64,000 bases of DNA from Pseudomonadota bacterium (GTDB lineage Bacteria; Desulfobacterota; Binatia; UBA9968): contig JAJPJQ010000013.1 in NCBI GenBank assembly GCA_021324155.1, forward strand, positions 1 to 64,000. The letters are read 5' to 3'. Shown here piece by piece: positions 34,631 through 44,782 of the stretch. The notes under the pieces were generated by a model, which saw nothing but the letters and a program-made list of their open reading frames with translations, did not search any database and was not told where the DNA came from. Position 1 is the stretch's first letter, and every line of letters begins with the position of its first letter. The position numbers were made by a program, and so were the translations under genes.

Positions 34631-36844
34631 CTACGAAAGTTTCGCGCCGGTCGCTTCGAAGACCACCGTGTCGTCGTCGAGCCTTATGGATTCCCCTGTA
34701 TCGCGAAATCGAAGACCTGTAGGGCCGGGGTCTCCTGGCATGGGCAGGACATCCGGCGCCGCTGCAGACGCATTGTCGAGAGGAAACAGAAGAGTCAGGA
34801 TGCGGAGCGGCAGGCGAACTTCGGACGAACAGGTCACGACGGGCGCGGCGATGCGGCGGCCGTAATCGGGCGAAACCCAACCCTGAATCGGGGTCGTGCG
34901 TCCTTCGGCGACTGCGACGTCTATCGGCACGGTCGCGAAGCTTCGAACCAGGAGGCCATGGCCGGTATTACCGCGTGCCCGTATCCAGTTGTCGCCTTCA
35001 TCGGTCACGCTCATGGGCGCGAATTGAAATCGTACGTCGATCCGGTGTTTCGCGGCGCCCAGGAAATCGTCGACGACTATCCAATAGCGGTTTTTGACGA
35101 AAACGACGCGCCGACGATGGATCACCGGGTCGACAAGCCGCGCATAGGCGTCATGATCGGCATCGGCAAACACGAACTCGACTGTCGATACGCAACGCCG
35201 CAGGCGGGCGCGCGGATGATGATCCCAGTGAAACGGCCCCACAGGACAGGCTTGGTTTTCGCTGTCGACGGTTGCCGTGCTATGCGCCGCCGTCCCGCGA
35301 AAGAAATCCCGCCATTCGGGCTCGGATGTATAGCAGTAGGTGCCCGGGTCGATGAGGAAGGGCTCGCCGAAGACCGAGCACTGCACACTCAGGAGATCAG
35401 CGTGACCGTGGCCGCTCTTAGGCGAGCTCAGCGGGCCGACGTCGAAAATCAGCTGGTGCGCGCTCGCGGTCCAGTTGCTGCGCATCGCAACATAACCGCC
35501 GCACGGATAAACCATTGCGTGACGGGCCGTCGGCGGCGAGACAGTCGTTATCGCGGGACGATGCCGTCCGGGGCCGAGAAGCCATATGCTTTCCGGGACC
35601 GGATCGCTCGCGGCCGACGCATAATCGGCGCAATCGAAAAGCCGCGCGGCGATGGCGAAAATACCTCGGCAATCGCCTGGAACCCGCGACGTGAACGGGA
35701 GCAGCCAGCCGCTGTCCGCGTCCCCGATGTCGGGAAGGCAGCCGTCCGGCTTTTGAAAGACGCGAAGAACGTCGAGAAGCCGCCGGAGGCGCTCTTCGAC
35801 TGCCGCAGGAACAAAAGTCCCATTGCGCTTGGCAAGGAGAATAAAATGAAGATAGATCTCCGCGGTATAGCGTTGATAGCAAGTGGACTGCTCGAAGTAG
35901 ACGCCGTCGGCCAAGATCTGCCGCTCGCTTTGTTCGATCAAGATGCGCGCGCCGAGATCGCGCCAGCGGCGCGCGGATTGGAGCTCCGGAAAAACGACGC
36001 CGGCGTAAAATAGGCCTAGCGCCTCGCCGGTAAGATGCGTATTCGGAGCGAAGTAGTACGATAGATATTTTTCTACATGCGTCGCGTGCAGCGAGATGCA
36101 TTCGAGCAAGCGGACGTAGAGCTCGGGGGAGAGCGCGGTGGAGTCACGAAATAAGTACAGCGTCCACGACCAGGAAATAATGCGCAGCGCCGCTTCGAGG
36201 CTGCTCGCCCAGTTGATGCCCATGCCTGGCGGATTCGCCCTGAGCCACTGGCCGAGATATCCGGCGAAACCGCGGCCATACTTTTCGTCGCCGGTAAGCC
36301 GGTAAGCCTGGCCGAGAAGGATCATCCATTGTAGGCGGTTCAACTCCCACACGACCTTGTGGTCACCGGCGGCGGCGAAATCGAGATGGTCGATGCGGCT
36401 CCAATGTGTAAGGGGGCTTCTGCGACCGGAGATCGGATCGAAACGCCAGTCGACGGGATCGCCGAAATAAAGACCGCCGTATCCGAGGAGGTTAAAACGG
36501 CCGGCCAGCGCTTTATCGGCGGCCGCGATGATCGCAGCGCACGCTTCGGGAGCGTGTTGCCGCAGCAATTGGACCGACAGCGCATCGGTCGCTCCGGCGA
36601 AGAACCGCTTCGGGCCGGAGGTCTGAAACCGCTCGCGGAGCGCGCGCGCGAGCGCGTGGAAGTCGCCGTCCGAACCGCCGCGGAATTCACTTAGCGCATC
36701 CGGCGCGAGGCATTTCTTCAACAAGTCTCCGGCCGCATGGCCGTTGCCGATGCCGCCGACACGCTCGAATATCTTGTTCGCTTCCTGGCGGCCGCGGTAG
36801 GCAATTTCCCCGAGCCCCATGCTTTTCAGGCGATGCAATTTCAT
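34631..36844 (-). CDS. Heparinase II/III family polysaccharide lyase-like protein
   Basis: The ATG at 36844 overlaps the stop of the upstream GT4 (ATGA) and gives 737 residues. The N-terminal 350 residues form an (alpha/alpha) toroid (NRLQWMILLGQAYRLTGDEK, NWASSLEAALRIISW, NTHLTGEALGLFYAGVVFPE). The C-terminal heparinase II/III beta-sandwich includes GHGHADLLSVQCSVFGEPF, then LIDPGTYCYTSEPEWRDFF and STATVDSENQ. The His/Tyr residues that act in heparinase II-type lyases are plausible in NTHLTGE, GHGHADLL and GTYCYTS. No signal peptide is seen. In EPS loci these proteins are thought to cleave or edit uronic-acid-containing polymer. Confidence 0.82.
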   Translation of the reverse strand: MKLHRLKSMGLGEIAYRGRQEANKIFERVGGIGNGHAAGDLLKKCLAPDALSEFRGGSDGDFHALARALRERFQTSGPKRFFAGATDALSVQLLRQHAPEACAAIIAAADKALAGRFNLLGYGGLYFGDPVDWRFDPISGRRSPLTHWSRIDHLDFAAAGDHKVVWELNRLQWMILLGQAYRLTGDEKYGRGFAGYLGQWLRANPPGMGINWASSLEAALRIISWSWTLYLFRDSTALSPELYVRLLECISLHATHVEKYLSYYFAPNTHLTGEALGLFYAGVVFPELQSARRWRDLGARILIEQSERQILADGVYFEQSTCYQRYTAEIYLHFILLAKRNGTFVPAAVEERLRRLLDVLRVFQKPDGCLPDIGDADSGWLLPFTSRVPGDCRGIFAIAARLFDCADYASAASDPVPESIWLLGPGRHRPAITTVSPPTARHAMVYPCGGYVAMRSNWTASAHQLIFDVGPLSSPKSGHGHADLLSVQCSVFGEPFLIDPGTYCYTSEPEWRDFFRGTAAHSTATVDSENQACPVGPFHWDHHPRARLRRCVSTVEFVFADADHDAYARLVDPVIHRRRVVFVKNRYWIVVDDFLGAAKHRIDVRFQFAPMSVTDEGDNWIRARGNTGHGLLVRSFATVPIDVAVAEGRTTPIQGWVSPDYGRRIAAPVVTCSSEVRLPLRILTLLFPLDNASAAAPDVLPMPGDPGPTGLRFRDTGESIRLDDDTVVFEATGAKLS

Positions 36845-37986
36845 GCTTCGCAACCCGAATATGCGGCGAGCCATTCTCCGTGAACGGCCGGCCACGTATA
36901 TTTCTCGACTTCGGCGCGTGCGCGGCGAGCCATCGCTAGCGCGCCGTCCGATTCGGCGAGTAGGCGCGCAATGGTTGCGGCCATTGCTTCTGGATCGTCT
37001 GCCGAAACGATCGAGCCCGTGTCGCCTTCGCGGACCATAGTGGCGAGTTCTCCCGTCGGTGTGGATACGACGGGTAAGCCCGCTGCGAATGCTTCGAGGA
37101 CCGATAGCGGCTGGTTGTCCACCACCGATGAATTGACGAAGATGTCCGCTTCGTCGTAAATGCGCGGCATCGAAGCGGGCTCGACGCGTCCGACGAATTG
37201 AACGGAGCCGGCGAACGGCGCCGCCTGACGGCGGAGCCGCTGTTCTTCGCTGCCGCTCCCGGCGATCGTTAAAGTGGCCTCGGGATGGCGCGAGCGTAAA
37301 AGAGCAAACGCGCGCAGCGTGTTGTCCACGCGGTAAATCGGCTCGAGATTACGCGTCGAGACAAGCCGAGGGCGCAGCGGCTTGCGCTCGCGGAAGCGAA
37401 AGCTCGAAGTGTCGACGACGTTTCGAATAACGCGCGCGCGATAGCCGTGGCGCGCGAAGACTTCCTTAAGGTATTCCGATGGCACGACGATCTCGTCGGC
37501 GAGCTTGAGAAATGGATGCACGAGGATTCCCCAGCGGCTCAAATGATCGGACGCCTCGCCGCTGTGATAGTTTAAGACCACGCGCTTGCCCAAGACTTTC
37601 GCCGCGAGCATCGCCGGCGCGGGGGCGAGAAGAAATGACCAATACGAAGCGGAGAAGACGTGCACGACGTCCGCTCGGCGAAGCCGCGGGAGGGTGGGGA
37701 TGTACAGAGCCTCGTTCAGGACCGTTCTCAGATAAGGTACCCGGCGAAGCCACCCGACGGCGCGCGGAAAACGGGGATTGATGGGAATAAAAGCGACCCC
37801 GTATCCTTGACGGCGAAACCGTTCGCACAATACGCTTGCCTGCACCTCCTGGCCGCCGACGATATCGAGGCTGCCGGCGACGATCGCGATGGCCGGTTTG
37901 TCCGCGGCCTCGGCGGTGACGGCGCGCTCGCGCGCTCCGACGGCGGGCGCAATATCATCGCGGGCGACAGAGAATTTCGAGCGCAT
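36841..37986 (-). CDS. Glycosyltransferase family 4
   Basis: The 381-residue GT-B glycosyltransferase has the N-domain motif IVAGSLDIVGGQEVQASVLC. The donor site includes VSTRNLEPIYRVDNTLRAFA, LTIAGSGSEEQRLRRQA, FVGRVEPASMPRIYDEADIF, VNSSVVDNQPLSVLEAFAAG and LPVVSTPTGEL. The retaining-GT4 acidic site is NQPLSVLEAFA. It lies 18 nt after the methyltransferase and overlaps the heparinase-like gene by ATGA. It likely contributes one linkage of the repeat unit. Confidence 0.88.
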   Translation of the reverse strand: MRSKFSVARDDIAPAVGARERAVTAEAADKPAIAIVAGSLDIVGGQEVQASVLCERFRRQGYGVAFIPINPRFPRAVGWLRRVPYLRTVLNEALYIPTLPRLRRADVVHVFSASYWSFLLAPAPAMLAAKVLGKRVVLNYHSGEASDHLSRWGILVHPFLKLADEIVVPSEYLKEVFARHGYRARVIRNVVDTSSFRFRERKPLRPRLVSTRNLEPIYRVDNTLRAFALLRSRHPEATLTIAGSGSEEQRLRRQAAPFAGSVQFVGRVEPASMPRIYDEADIFVNSSVVDNQPLSVLEAFAAGLPVVSTPTGELATMVREGDTGSIVSADDPEAMAATIARLLAESDGALAMARRARAEVEKYTWPAVHGEWLAAYSGCEA

Positions 37987-38004
37987 GATAATTCCGATGA
38001 CCGA

Positions 38005-38823
38005 TTACTTGCCGCGGCCGTCGTTTCGCTGACCGACGTAGAACACGTGCGGCGCGAGCCACGGAAATTCCGGTGCGAAAAGCCTGCCGCCGGTTCGGCT
38101 CCATGCCTCCGTACCCATGCCGAGCATCCAGCAAACCCGTTCGTGGATGCGCCGGCGGAGCGCTGAGGTCGTCGGCTGTGAAGCAGTCAGCCAGCCGTCG
38201 CAAAAACCGATGTAACCGACCTCGACAGTTTTCAATCCCGCGTCTTCATGGACGCGCGCGAGTTTTTCGGGATTGTAGATGACATGCATCTCATACCGCT
38301 CAAGATCTGCGAACCGCTGCAGGATTTTGTTCACTCCCTGCAAGTTGGGCACGATCGTCAAAAGGCGGCCGCCCGGACGCACATATTGTGACAACAGGCG
38401 GGCGCGGTGCGCGGGATCGTCGAAATGCTCCATGACGCCCCACGAATAGACGAAATCGAATTGCGCAATCAGGTCTTCGTTGCCCTTTACGTCGAAAGCG
38501 TCGCGGCAAAACACGTCGGCGCGCGCGCCGGCGCCGACGAGATTGGCTCGTGTGAGCTCGACGGCATGAGGCTCTATATCGACGCCGGATACGGAGCAGT
38601 TCTTTTGCTGGCCGAAATAAGCCAGCCACGGCGAGCGGCCGCAGCCGATCTCGAGAATGCAGGGCGCGGCGGACCAATTCACGTGCCGGTTAAGCAATGC
38701 GATAATCCGCTGGTCGCAAAGCCGCTTCGGATTCGGCACGATGGGAGATTGACGCAGTTGGTCTTCCGTTTCGAAGTAATAACCCCCTCCTTCCTTCCAC
38801 AGTTTTTCACTTGCTATGACCAT
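38005..38823 (-). CDS. SAM-dependent methyltransferase
   Basis: The 272-residue class I methyltransferase has motif I ILEIGCGRSPWLAYFG, the acidic end of strand 2 at VSGVDIEPHAVEL, and FDFVYSWGVMEHFDD and VRPGGRLLTIVPN downstream (Methyltransf_11/23 type). There is no membrane segment. It could methylate a sugar hydroxyl or uronate of the repeat unit. It sits 18 nt upstream of a GT4 and directly after the secreted protein gene at 38842. Confidence 0.85.
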   Translation of the reverse strand: MVIASEKLWKEGGGYYFETEDQLRQSPIVPNPKRLCDQRIIALLNRHVNWSAAPCILEIGCGRSPWLAYFGQQKNCSVSGVDIEPHAVELTRANLVGAGARADVFCRDAFDVKGNEDLIAQFDFVYSWGVMEHFDDPAHRARLLSQYVRPGGRLLTIVPNLQGVNKILQRFADLERYEMHVIYNPEKLARVHEDAGLKTVEVGYIGFCDGWLTASQPTTSALRRRIHERVCWMLGMGTEAWSRTGGRLFAPEFPWLAPHVFYVGQRNDGRGK

Positions 38824-38841
38824 GAAGCGTCCTCCTTGGGC

Positions 38842-40254
38842 CTACTGTCGCGGGAAAAGCATCTGCGAGGGAATCTTCGCGATGAACGCGTCCATCCGGC
38901 TTCCGCCGAGATTACTCGTCCAGATGAAATACCGTCCCGTCACGTCCAGGTTGCCTTTGGGCATCTTGCAATAATCATCGCATTCGCCCGGCGCTTTCGG
39001 GTTTGTCATGATCGGCGCGACAATCAGCGTGTCGTAGGATTCATCGAGGCGGAAGCAAACGACTTCGTTTTCGGCTTTGTGGTCGTCCAAGTTGCTGCCG
39101 CAGGCATATTGTTTTTCGGGCGCAACGCCCGACTGGCGGTTCTGATGGCTGACGTGACCCGCGAGCGCCGTATCCCAATCGCTGTTGTAGTGGACGACGG
39201 TGCCGGGCCGACCCGGGCCGGTAATCGGAAACTTGATAAGCACCGTGGTGTTGGGCAGGCGATTGTTGCCATTGCCGCCGACGGCATAGCCGTCGCCCAT
39301 GTCGAGGTGACCGAGACGGCCGGCGGCCTGATTCGCGAGCACCCTTTCGGTGTTATCTTGCAAATCGATGACGCGATTGCCGAGCTCTTTCGTCTCGCCT
39401 TCTATGATCAACAGCCAGCGGCCGCTTTTGTCCAGGTTGCATTCATCATAGAAGCCGCGGCGTGGAAAATAGGTGAATGTCTTCGAATGCTCGCGATAGA
39501 CGAGGCATCCCATCGCCTCGTCGTCTTTCTTGGCCGTGTGCACGCCGTCCGTGCAGCCCGGCTTCTTGCATAAGAGCGTAGCGGAATGGACCTCGTCGTC
39601 GCCGCTCGAGTGCATTTGCGTCGCCCCCTTGTCGGCTCCGAAGCGGCTATGGACGTCGAAAACGGTGTCGAATGATTTCGCGATGACGTCGTAGCGGTAA
39701 AACCTCGAACCCTTGTCGGAGACGTAGAGCTTGGTCGGCTGCCGCGCGCTGAAATACCAGTCCACTCCGGGATACCAGCTGAAAGACGTCCTCTGATCAA
39801 AAATCGGCCCTAGATTCTTCACTTCGTCGGTAACTTTGTTGTAGCTGAACAGCGTCGGCCCAGTGCCGCCTCGTCGCCGGTCGAGACCGAGGAAAATGAG
39901 CATGGTGTCGCTTCCTACATGGTTGTTCATGTTCATCCAGTAGGAATATCCGACGGACGAGACGCAATCCTGCCCGTGGCAGTCCGCCGGCACCGTTATG
40001 CGTATCCCTTCCGTGTTGTACGGGGGGGGAAATTTGAAGAGACCGCGGCGCGGCGGAACAAACGATTGAATTTGCGATAGCGTGAGCCGCGGCCGAGTCG
40101 CGGTGCTCCCGGCTTTCTCAATAAAGCCGCCGGGAAACGAGCCTGCGCGCACCAGAACCGGGCTGCATAATGCCGCGATAAATATCAGGAGCCATCGGCG
40201 GCGAACGCGGGCGATTATAATATCTCGAAGTCGCAAAGCTGAAACACCGAGCAA
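38842..40254 (-). CDS. Secreted protein, short paralogue of the 20623-23124 N-domain
   Basis: The 470-residue protein has an N-terminal membrane/signal segment (RRWLLIFIAALCSPVLVRAG) and consists of one domain matching residues 33-450 of the protein at 20623. Shared motifs are FPGGFIEKA, RPRLTLSQIQSFVPP, FPPPYNTEGIRIT, YWMNMNNH, GGTGPTLFSYNK, CNLDKSGRWLLI, RLGHLDMGDGY, HVSHQNRQSGV, ACGSNLD and KGNLDVTGRYFIWTSN. It lacks the FN3, Ig-like and C-terminal domains. The conserved Cys pairs (DC..DC, CDDYC) suggest disulfides in the periplasm. The function is unknown. The conserved pairing of this domain with EPS genes suggests binding to, or processing of, the polymer. Confidence 0.75.
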   Translation of the reverse strand: MLGVSALRLRDIIIARVRRRWLLIFIAALCSPVLVRAGSFPGGFIEKAGSTATRPRLTLSQIQSFVPPRRGLFKFPPPYNTEGIRITVPADCHGQDCVSSVGYSYWMNMNNHVGSDTMLIFLGLDRRRGGTGPTLFSYNKVTDEVKNLGPIFDQRTSFSWYPGVDWYFSARQPTKLYVSDKGSRFYRYDVIAKSFDTVFDVHSRFGADKGATQMHSSGDDEVHSATLLCKKPGCTDGVHTAKKDDEAMGCLVYREHSKTFTYFPRRGFYDECNLDKSGRWLLIIEGETKELGNRVIDLQDNTERVLANQAAGRLGHLDMGDGYAVGGNGNNRLPNTTVLIKFPITGPGRPGTVVHYNSDWDTALAGHVSHQNRQSGVAPEKQYACGSNLDDHKAENEVVCFRLDESYDTLIVAPIMTNPKAPGECDDYCKMPKGNLDVTGRYFIWTSNLGGSRMDAFIAKIPSQMLFPRQ

Positions 40255-40284
40255 TATCGATCCGTTGAATGTGCGATAAATTCG

Positions 40285-42192
40285 TCAGGCGGTTATTCGG
40301 ATCGGCTCTCTCATTGTCTTCGCTGATGTCGAAGCTGCAGGAACGTCAAGAAAAGTCCGGCACCACATCTCGATGGAAATCAGCAGCCATAGCTCCGTCT
40401 CGCGGCGACGGCCGCTTTCGTGAATTTTCAGAAGCTTCTCGATATGCGCGGGATTGAAGATGCCGCGCTCGCGGCTGCGGCGCGACAAAAGCAGATCGCG
40501 GACGAAGCCGGAGAGCCGGCCGCGGAACCAGTGCTCGAGCGGCACGCCGAACCCTTGCTTCGGGCGGTCGATGATGGCGTCCGGCAGGATGCCGCGCATC
40601 GCCTGCTTGAAGATGTACTTGGTCGTCCCGCCGCGGAGCCTCAGCTCGGCTGGAATGGTCGCGGCGAATTCGACCAGCTTATGATCGAGAAGCGGCTCGC
40701 GCGCCTCGATCGAATGCGCCATGCTCATCCGATCGACTTTCACGAGGATGTCGAGCGGCAAATACCGGTGAATGTCGATATACTGCGCGCCGGAAAGCCA
40801 GTCGTTGCCGGCGCGGCGGAGGGCTTCGCGTTCCCATTCGAGCGGTATGAAAGCACCGATCATTTCGAGGATCTCGGGCTGAAACAGCGACTTTTTGTCG
40901 TCCTCGGGAAAAAGTGTAAGCCAATCGAGGTAGCGCTCATTCCGGTCGAGCGAGAAGTGATAGACGTAGTTTCTTCCCGTCATGCCGATCGGCATCAGTT
41001 TGGCGGCGCCCCCGAGTGCTTTTCGCAACGGCGAAGGCACATGGATTCTCCGGTCCCCCGCTTCGTCGACATACTTGCCGTAGCCGGCGAAGATCTCGTC
41101 ACCGCCGTCACCCGAGAGCGCGACCTTCACGTGCTCCGACGCGAGCTTCGACACCATGTACGTCGGAATACATGAGGCGTCCCCCAGCGGCTCGTCGAGA
41201 TGCCATATGATGCTATCGAGGACCGAGAGAGCGTCCGGCTCGAGGATCAACTCGTGATGTTCGGTGCCGAATTGTTTGCTGACGGCGCGCGCATGATCGA
41301 GCTCGTTGTAGCGATCCTCTTTGAACCCGATGGAGAATGTCTTTACCGGCGATGCGACGAGCGACGCCATCGTCGCGACCACCGAGCTCGAGTCGATGCC
41401 GCCGCTCAAGAACGCACCGAGCGGGACATCGCTGACGAGGCGCAATCGCACCGATTCGGTTAAGAGCTCGCGCAGTTTTTCGACAAAGTAGGCTTCGCTC
41501 CGGCCGGTTTCGGGCTCGAAGCGCACGTCCCAGTAGCGCTGGACCATCGGCTTGCGGCTCGGCGCAGCAATCAAGATGTGCCCCGGTTCCAGCTTCTTCA
41601 CGCCTTCGAGGATGCTTTGGTCGGACGGCGTACACTCCGACGTCAAAAGCGTGCTCAGTGCCCGCGCGCTCAGCCGCCGCTCGATTTCGGGCAGTTCCAG
41701 TATCGATTTCAGCTCCGAGGCGAAGATGAGCCGCCCGCCGTTCTCCGCGTAATACAGCGGTTTTACGCCCAGGCGATCGCGGCCCAATAACAAGGTCTCG
41801 CGGCGGGCATCCCAGATTGCGAAGGTGAACATGCCGCGCAACGGGTCGACGCAACGCGCGCCGTATTCCTCGTAGAGGTGCGCGATGACTTCGGTGTCCG
41901 TCGAGGTGTAAAAGGCGTGCCCGCGCCGCTCGAGATCGCGGCGTAGGTCCCTGAAATTGTAGATCTCCCCGTTGAAGACAACCCACACCGTGCCGTCTTC
42001 GTTGTGCACCGGCTGATGACCCGTCGTGAGATCGATGATGCTCAAGCGACGCATGCCTAAGCCGACGCGGGCTCCGAAATAAAAGCCGTCGTCATCCGGG
42101 CCGCGGTGGACGATAGCGGCGCACATGCGCTTGAGATCCTCTTTTTCAATCGGCGCGTCGCCGAAGCTGAATATTCCCGCAATGCCGCACAT
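40285..42192 (-). CDS. Asparagine synthase-like glutamine amidotransferase (second copy)
   Basis: The 635-residue AsnB-type protein has Cys2 in MCGIAGIFSF, RGPDDDGFY, GLGMRRLSIIDLTTG and VFNGEIYNFRDL in the glutaminase domain. The synthase domain has FLSGGIDSSSVVATM and ALSGDGGDEIFAGY. It has the same length as the copy at 28081-29988 but differs throughout, so it is an old paralogue rather than a fresh duplication. It resembles the amidotransferase 1 type of exosortase-linked loci. It probably amidates a carboxyl group of a sugar in the repeat unit. Confidence 0.88.
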   Translation of the reverse strand: MCGIAGIFSFGDAPIEKEDLKRMCAAIVHRGPDDDGFYFGARVGLGMRRLSIIDLTTGHQPVHNEDGTVWVVFNGEIYNFRDLRRDLERRGHAFYTSTDTEVIAHLYEEYGARCVDPLRGMFTFAIWDARRETLLLGRDRLGVKPLYYAENGGRLIFASELKSILELPEIERRLSARALSTLLTSECTPSDQSILEGVKKLEPGHILIAAPSRKPMVQRYWDVRFEPETGRSEAYFVEKLRELLTESVRLRLVSDVPLGAFLSGGIDSSSVVATMASLVASPVKTFSIGFKEDRYNELDHARAVSKQFGTEHHELILEPDALSVLDSIIWHLDEPLGDASCIPTYMVSKLASEHVKVALSGDGGDEIFAGYGKYVDEAGDRRIHVPSPLRKALGGAAKLMPIGMTGRNYVYHFSLDRNERYLDWLTLFPEDDKKSLFQPEILEMIGAFIPLEWEREALRRAGNDWLSGAQYIDIHRYLPLDILVKVDRMSMAHSIEAREPLLDHKLVEFAATIPAELRLRGGTTKYIFKQAMRGILPDAIIDRPKQGFGVPLEHWFRGRLSGFVRDLLLSRRSRERGIFNPAHIEKLLKIHESGRRRETELWLLISIEMWCRTFLDVPAASTSAKTMREPIRITA

Positions 42193-42207
42193 GAAAAATC
42201 CTTCGAT

Positions 42208-43701
42208 CTAACTTTTTACGGGTGCGCCGACCTTCGCGGTGCGCCAAGGAATACGCTGCAGCGCGCCGCCGAGCGCGCGCCATTCTTCCGCGGATATGAC
42301 TCCGGATGCGAGCGCTAGCCCGATATACGCCGTGGCGAACAAAGCGCCCGTCGCGATGAGGATCACCAGCGTGGGCGCGTACAAATACGGCTTAACCAAC
42401 AGTACGGCGGCTACCGCGGCCGTCGTGATGGCGGCGTTCGATGCGAGGCTTTTCCACGGCAGTAGATCCGGCAGCGGGATTTTCGCAAGCCGCTTAAATC
42501 TCGCCACGCATAAAATCTTCGTCATAAACGCTACGGCCACGGTTATGACGGCAGCGAACCAAACGTCGAACAAACGCATGAAGGCGTAAAACAGCGCTAC
42601 GGTCGCAACGAGTTTGAACGCATACGCGTACAATAGAAAACGAGTTTCAGCGTAGACCCGAAGCACAGCGTCCGTCTGAAAGACCGGCAGCAGCATGGTG
42701 AATGACCAAATGATGAATATCGGCACGCTGGCAAGATAGTTGCTGGTAAAAAGAAGAACGATGACTTCCCGGGCGCAAACGATGCTCATCCCAAGCATAG
42801 GAAAGAACACGAGCGCGAGCTTCCTTGTCGTGTCATTCCAGATCGAAAGCACGGCATCGTTCCGGCCATCTTTTACGTACTCGGCCATCCGCACCATCAT
42901 GACGTTTCCGACGGGACTATGGACCAACTCCACGAGCGGCACGTTCAGACAGCCGACCGCATAAATCGCGAACGTGGCGGCATCGAAGTAGTGGGAAACC
43001 GCATACTGGTGAAACTGCGATCCCCAATCCGCAAGCAGGGTGGAAGCCGCGAAGGGTAGCGCATATACCAGTTGTTCCCTGAGCGCCCCTGCGTCGGGAA
43101 CCACATAGCCGCCGAACTCGCGAAAAACATAGATGACCGTCACGACCAAGCGGACCGCGGCGTACGCGATCACGCCGATGAGCAGCCATTCCAAACGTCC
43201 CGTGAGGAGCGCGGGAAAAATAAAAGCCGCTGCGCGTACCATTTCGGAAATCGCGTAAGTCGCCGCAGTCGTGAAAAAGCGCTGACGCGAAGTCATGACG
43301 ATTTCCAAGACAATGGCTATAACGCTCAGGAGCACATACAGGCCTACCCCGGGTAGGTAAGCGGCGAGGGCGTTGTTGCCTATCCAGCCCGCGACAAGCG
43401 GTGCATTCCACGTGATCAAGGCGAGGCCGACGGAGCCGGCGACGGCGAGAACGATCAAGGTATTGGCTGTGTACCTGCCCGCCTTGTCGCCGGTGAGCGG
43501 GATGAAATAGTAAAGGCTCTCCGCCATCCCCAATTGCAAGATGCCCAGCAGCGTCGCGTACACCAAAAACATCTGCTTGTACGTGCCGAATTCGGTCTGG
43601 TCGAAAACCCGCACCAGGACGACCGGAATGAAGAATGTCGTGGCAAAAGCCACCATTCTTCCGCCCATCAGCAAAAGCGCAGGCTTAAACGTTGAGTTCA
43701 T
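42208..43701 (-). CDS. Wzx-like polysaccharide flippase
   Basis: The ATG at 43701 gives 497 residues (the frame is open far upstream inside the deacetylase gene). The protein has about fourteen helices in the MOP/PST fold, beginning LLLMGGRMVAFATTFFIPVV then LVRVFDQTEFGTYKQMFLVY, the usual early motif of Wzx/oligosaccharide flippases. It should move the lipid-linked repeat unit to the periplasmic face for the Wzy-like polymerase at 53094-54419. The start overlaps the deacetylase end by 17 nt. Confidence 0.85.
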   Translation of the reverse strand: MNSTFKPALLLMGGRMVAFATTFFIPVVLVRVFDQTEFGTYKQMFLVYATLLGILQLGMAESLYYFIPLTGDKAGRYTANTLIVLAVAGSVGLALITWNAPLVAGWIGNNALAAYLPGVGLYVLLSVIAIVLEIVMTSRQRFFTTAATYAISEMVRAAAFIFPALLTGRLEWLLIGVIAYAAVRLVVTVIYVFREFGGYVVPDAGALREQLVYALPFAASTLLADWGSQFHQYAVSHYFDAATFAIYAVGCLNVPLVELVHSPVGNVMMVRMAEYVKDGRNDAVLSIWNDTTRKLALVFFPMLGMSIVCAREVIVLLFTSNYLASVPIFIIWSFTMLLPVFQTDAVLRVYAETRFLLYAYAFKLVATVALFYAFMRLFDVWFAAVITVAVAFMTKILCVARFKRLAKIPLPDLLPWKSLASNAAITTAAVAAVLLVKPYLYAPTLVILIATGALFATAYIGLALASGVISAEEWRALGGALQRIPWRTAKVGAPVKS

Positions 43702-44782
43702 AGGGCGAGGAAAATCTTTGCGCCGAGCGCTCGCTGGCGCGCGGCGCGCCGTGATCGAAAATGCCATGGATGAGACAGTCCAGCAGCGCCGGCGAAAACC
43801 GGCCGACGGGATCGGCGCATGAATTTTCCCACAACAGACGGCGCGGGATCGTGAACAGGGGATAACCCGTCTGGCGGCCTCGAGAAGTCGTGTAAGCGTA
43901 CTTGTATCCCGAAGCGGCGACGGCATTGATCGTCGATTGATTGAACCTGCCGTCGGGATAGGCAAAATGGCGCACGGCAGTCTGCAACCGCCGTTCAAGC
44001 TCGATACGCGAGCCTTCGATCTCTTCGAGCACTCTTTCCGGGCTTTCGTTCGGCAGTACCGCATGCGTCCGAGTGTGCGATCCGATAATCACCCCCGCCC
44101 GATGCATCTCGTGGATCATCTCCCAAGTGACGGAGCGATGCGTCTCCAGCGGCAGGGGAACGAACTCCGTTTCCGATTCGAGGATGGCGATGATGCGCTC
44201 GATGTCGGCACGGGGCAGCAGCGCCAACAGGGAGTTTACGGCCTTCGAGTAGTCGATGCTGCCGTTGCCTAAGCTCTCGATCTCCGGAGGGCGTATTCCC
44301 GATTTGCGAAGATATGCGATGATGTCGCGGGGCGATTTCGACATGAAAGCGCGCATGAGCAGGAGATAAAGCTGATCGTGATATTGCAGGCGCTCAGTTC
44401 CGATCAAATCCGTGACGACGAAGACGGCCGCCGGGATTCCCTTACGCTTCAGCAAGGGCAGCGCATGATGATAGACGTCGGCGTAGCCGTCGTCGAATGT
44501 GACGGCGGCAATTCGCGGCGGAGTTTTCCTGCCGTCTTCCAGCGCGGCCGCCAGCTCGTCGAGAGAAACGAAAGTATACCGGGCCTGCACCCAATCGAGC
44601 TGCCGCTCGAGCATCTGCGTAGTGACGAGCATTGGCGGAATTGAGTCGCTTACGTGTTTCGAAAAGTCCTCTACCACTCTGTGGTAACTCAGGACGAGCG
44701 GTGTGTCGTTTCCCATCCAGCGGGTGACGCCGCTCCAATGGAGCGCCGACGCGGCGCCGGTTTTAACGAGATTGCGTAGCAT
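43685..44782 (-). CDS. Polysaccharide deacetylase (NodB-type)
   Basis: The 365-residue carbohydrate esterase 4 protein has motif 1 AVTFDDGYADVYHHALP (Asp catalytic base and Asp metal ligand) and motif 2 VIIGSHTRTHAVLP with the two metal His residues. HFAYPDGRFN follows as motif 3, as do YHRVVEDF near the start and a C-terminal YAYTTSRGR. It matches deacetylases of exosortase-type loci, which remove acetyl groups from amino-sugars. No signal peptide is obvious, although the N-terminus is weakly hydrophobic. It overlaps the FemAB-like gene by 20 nt. Confidence 0.87.
   Translation of the reverse strand: MLRNLVKTGAASALHWSGVTRWMGNDTPLVLSYHRVVEDFSKHVSDSIPPMLVTTQMLERQLDWVQARYTFVSLDELAAALEDGRKTPPRIAAVTFDDGYADVYHHALPLLKRKGIPAAVFVVTDLIGTERLQYHDQLYLLLMRAFMSKSPRDIIAYLRKSGIRPPEIESLGNGSIDYSKAVNSLLALLPRADIERIIAILESETEFVPLPLETHRSVTWEMIHEMHRAGVIIGSHTRTHAVLPNESPERVLEEIEGSRIELERRLQTAVRHFAYPDGRFNQSTINAVAASGYKYAYTTSRGRQTGYPLFTIPRRLLWENSCADPVGRFSPALLDCLIHGIFDHGAPRASERSAQRFSSPYELNV

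Noticed and set aside
34625-36013. 462-codon plus-strand frame
   Set aside because: It is antisense to the heparinase-like gene, whose motifs and ATGA overlap with its neighbour are clear.
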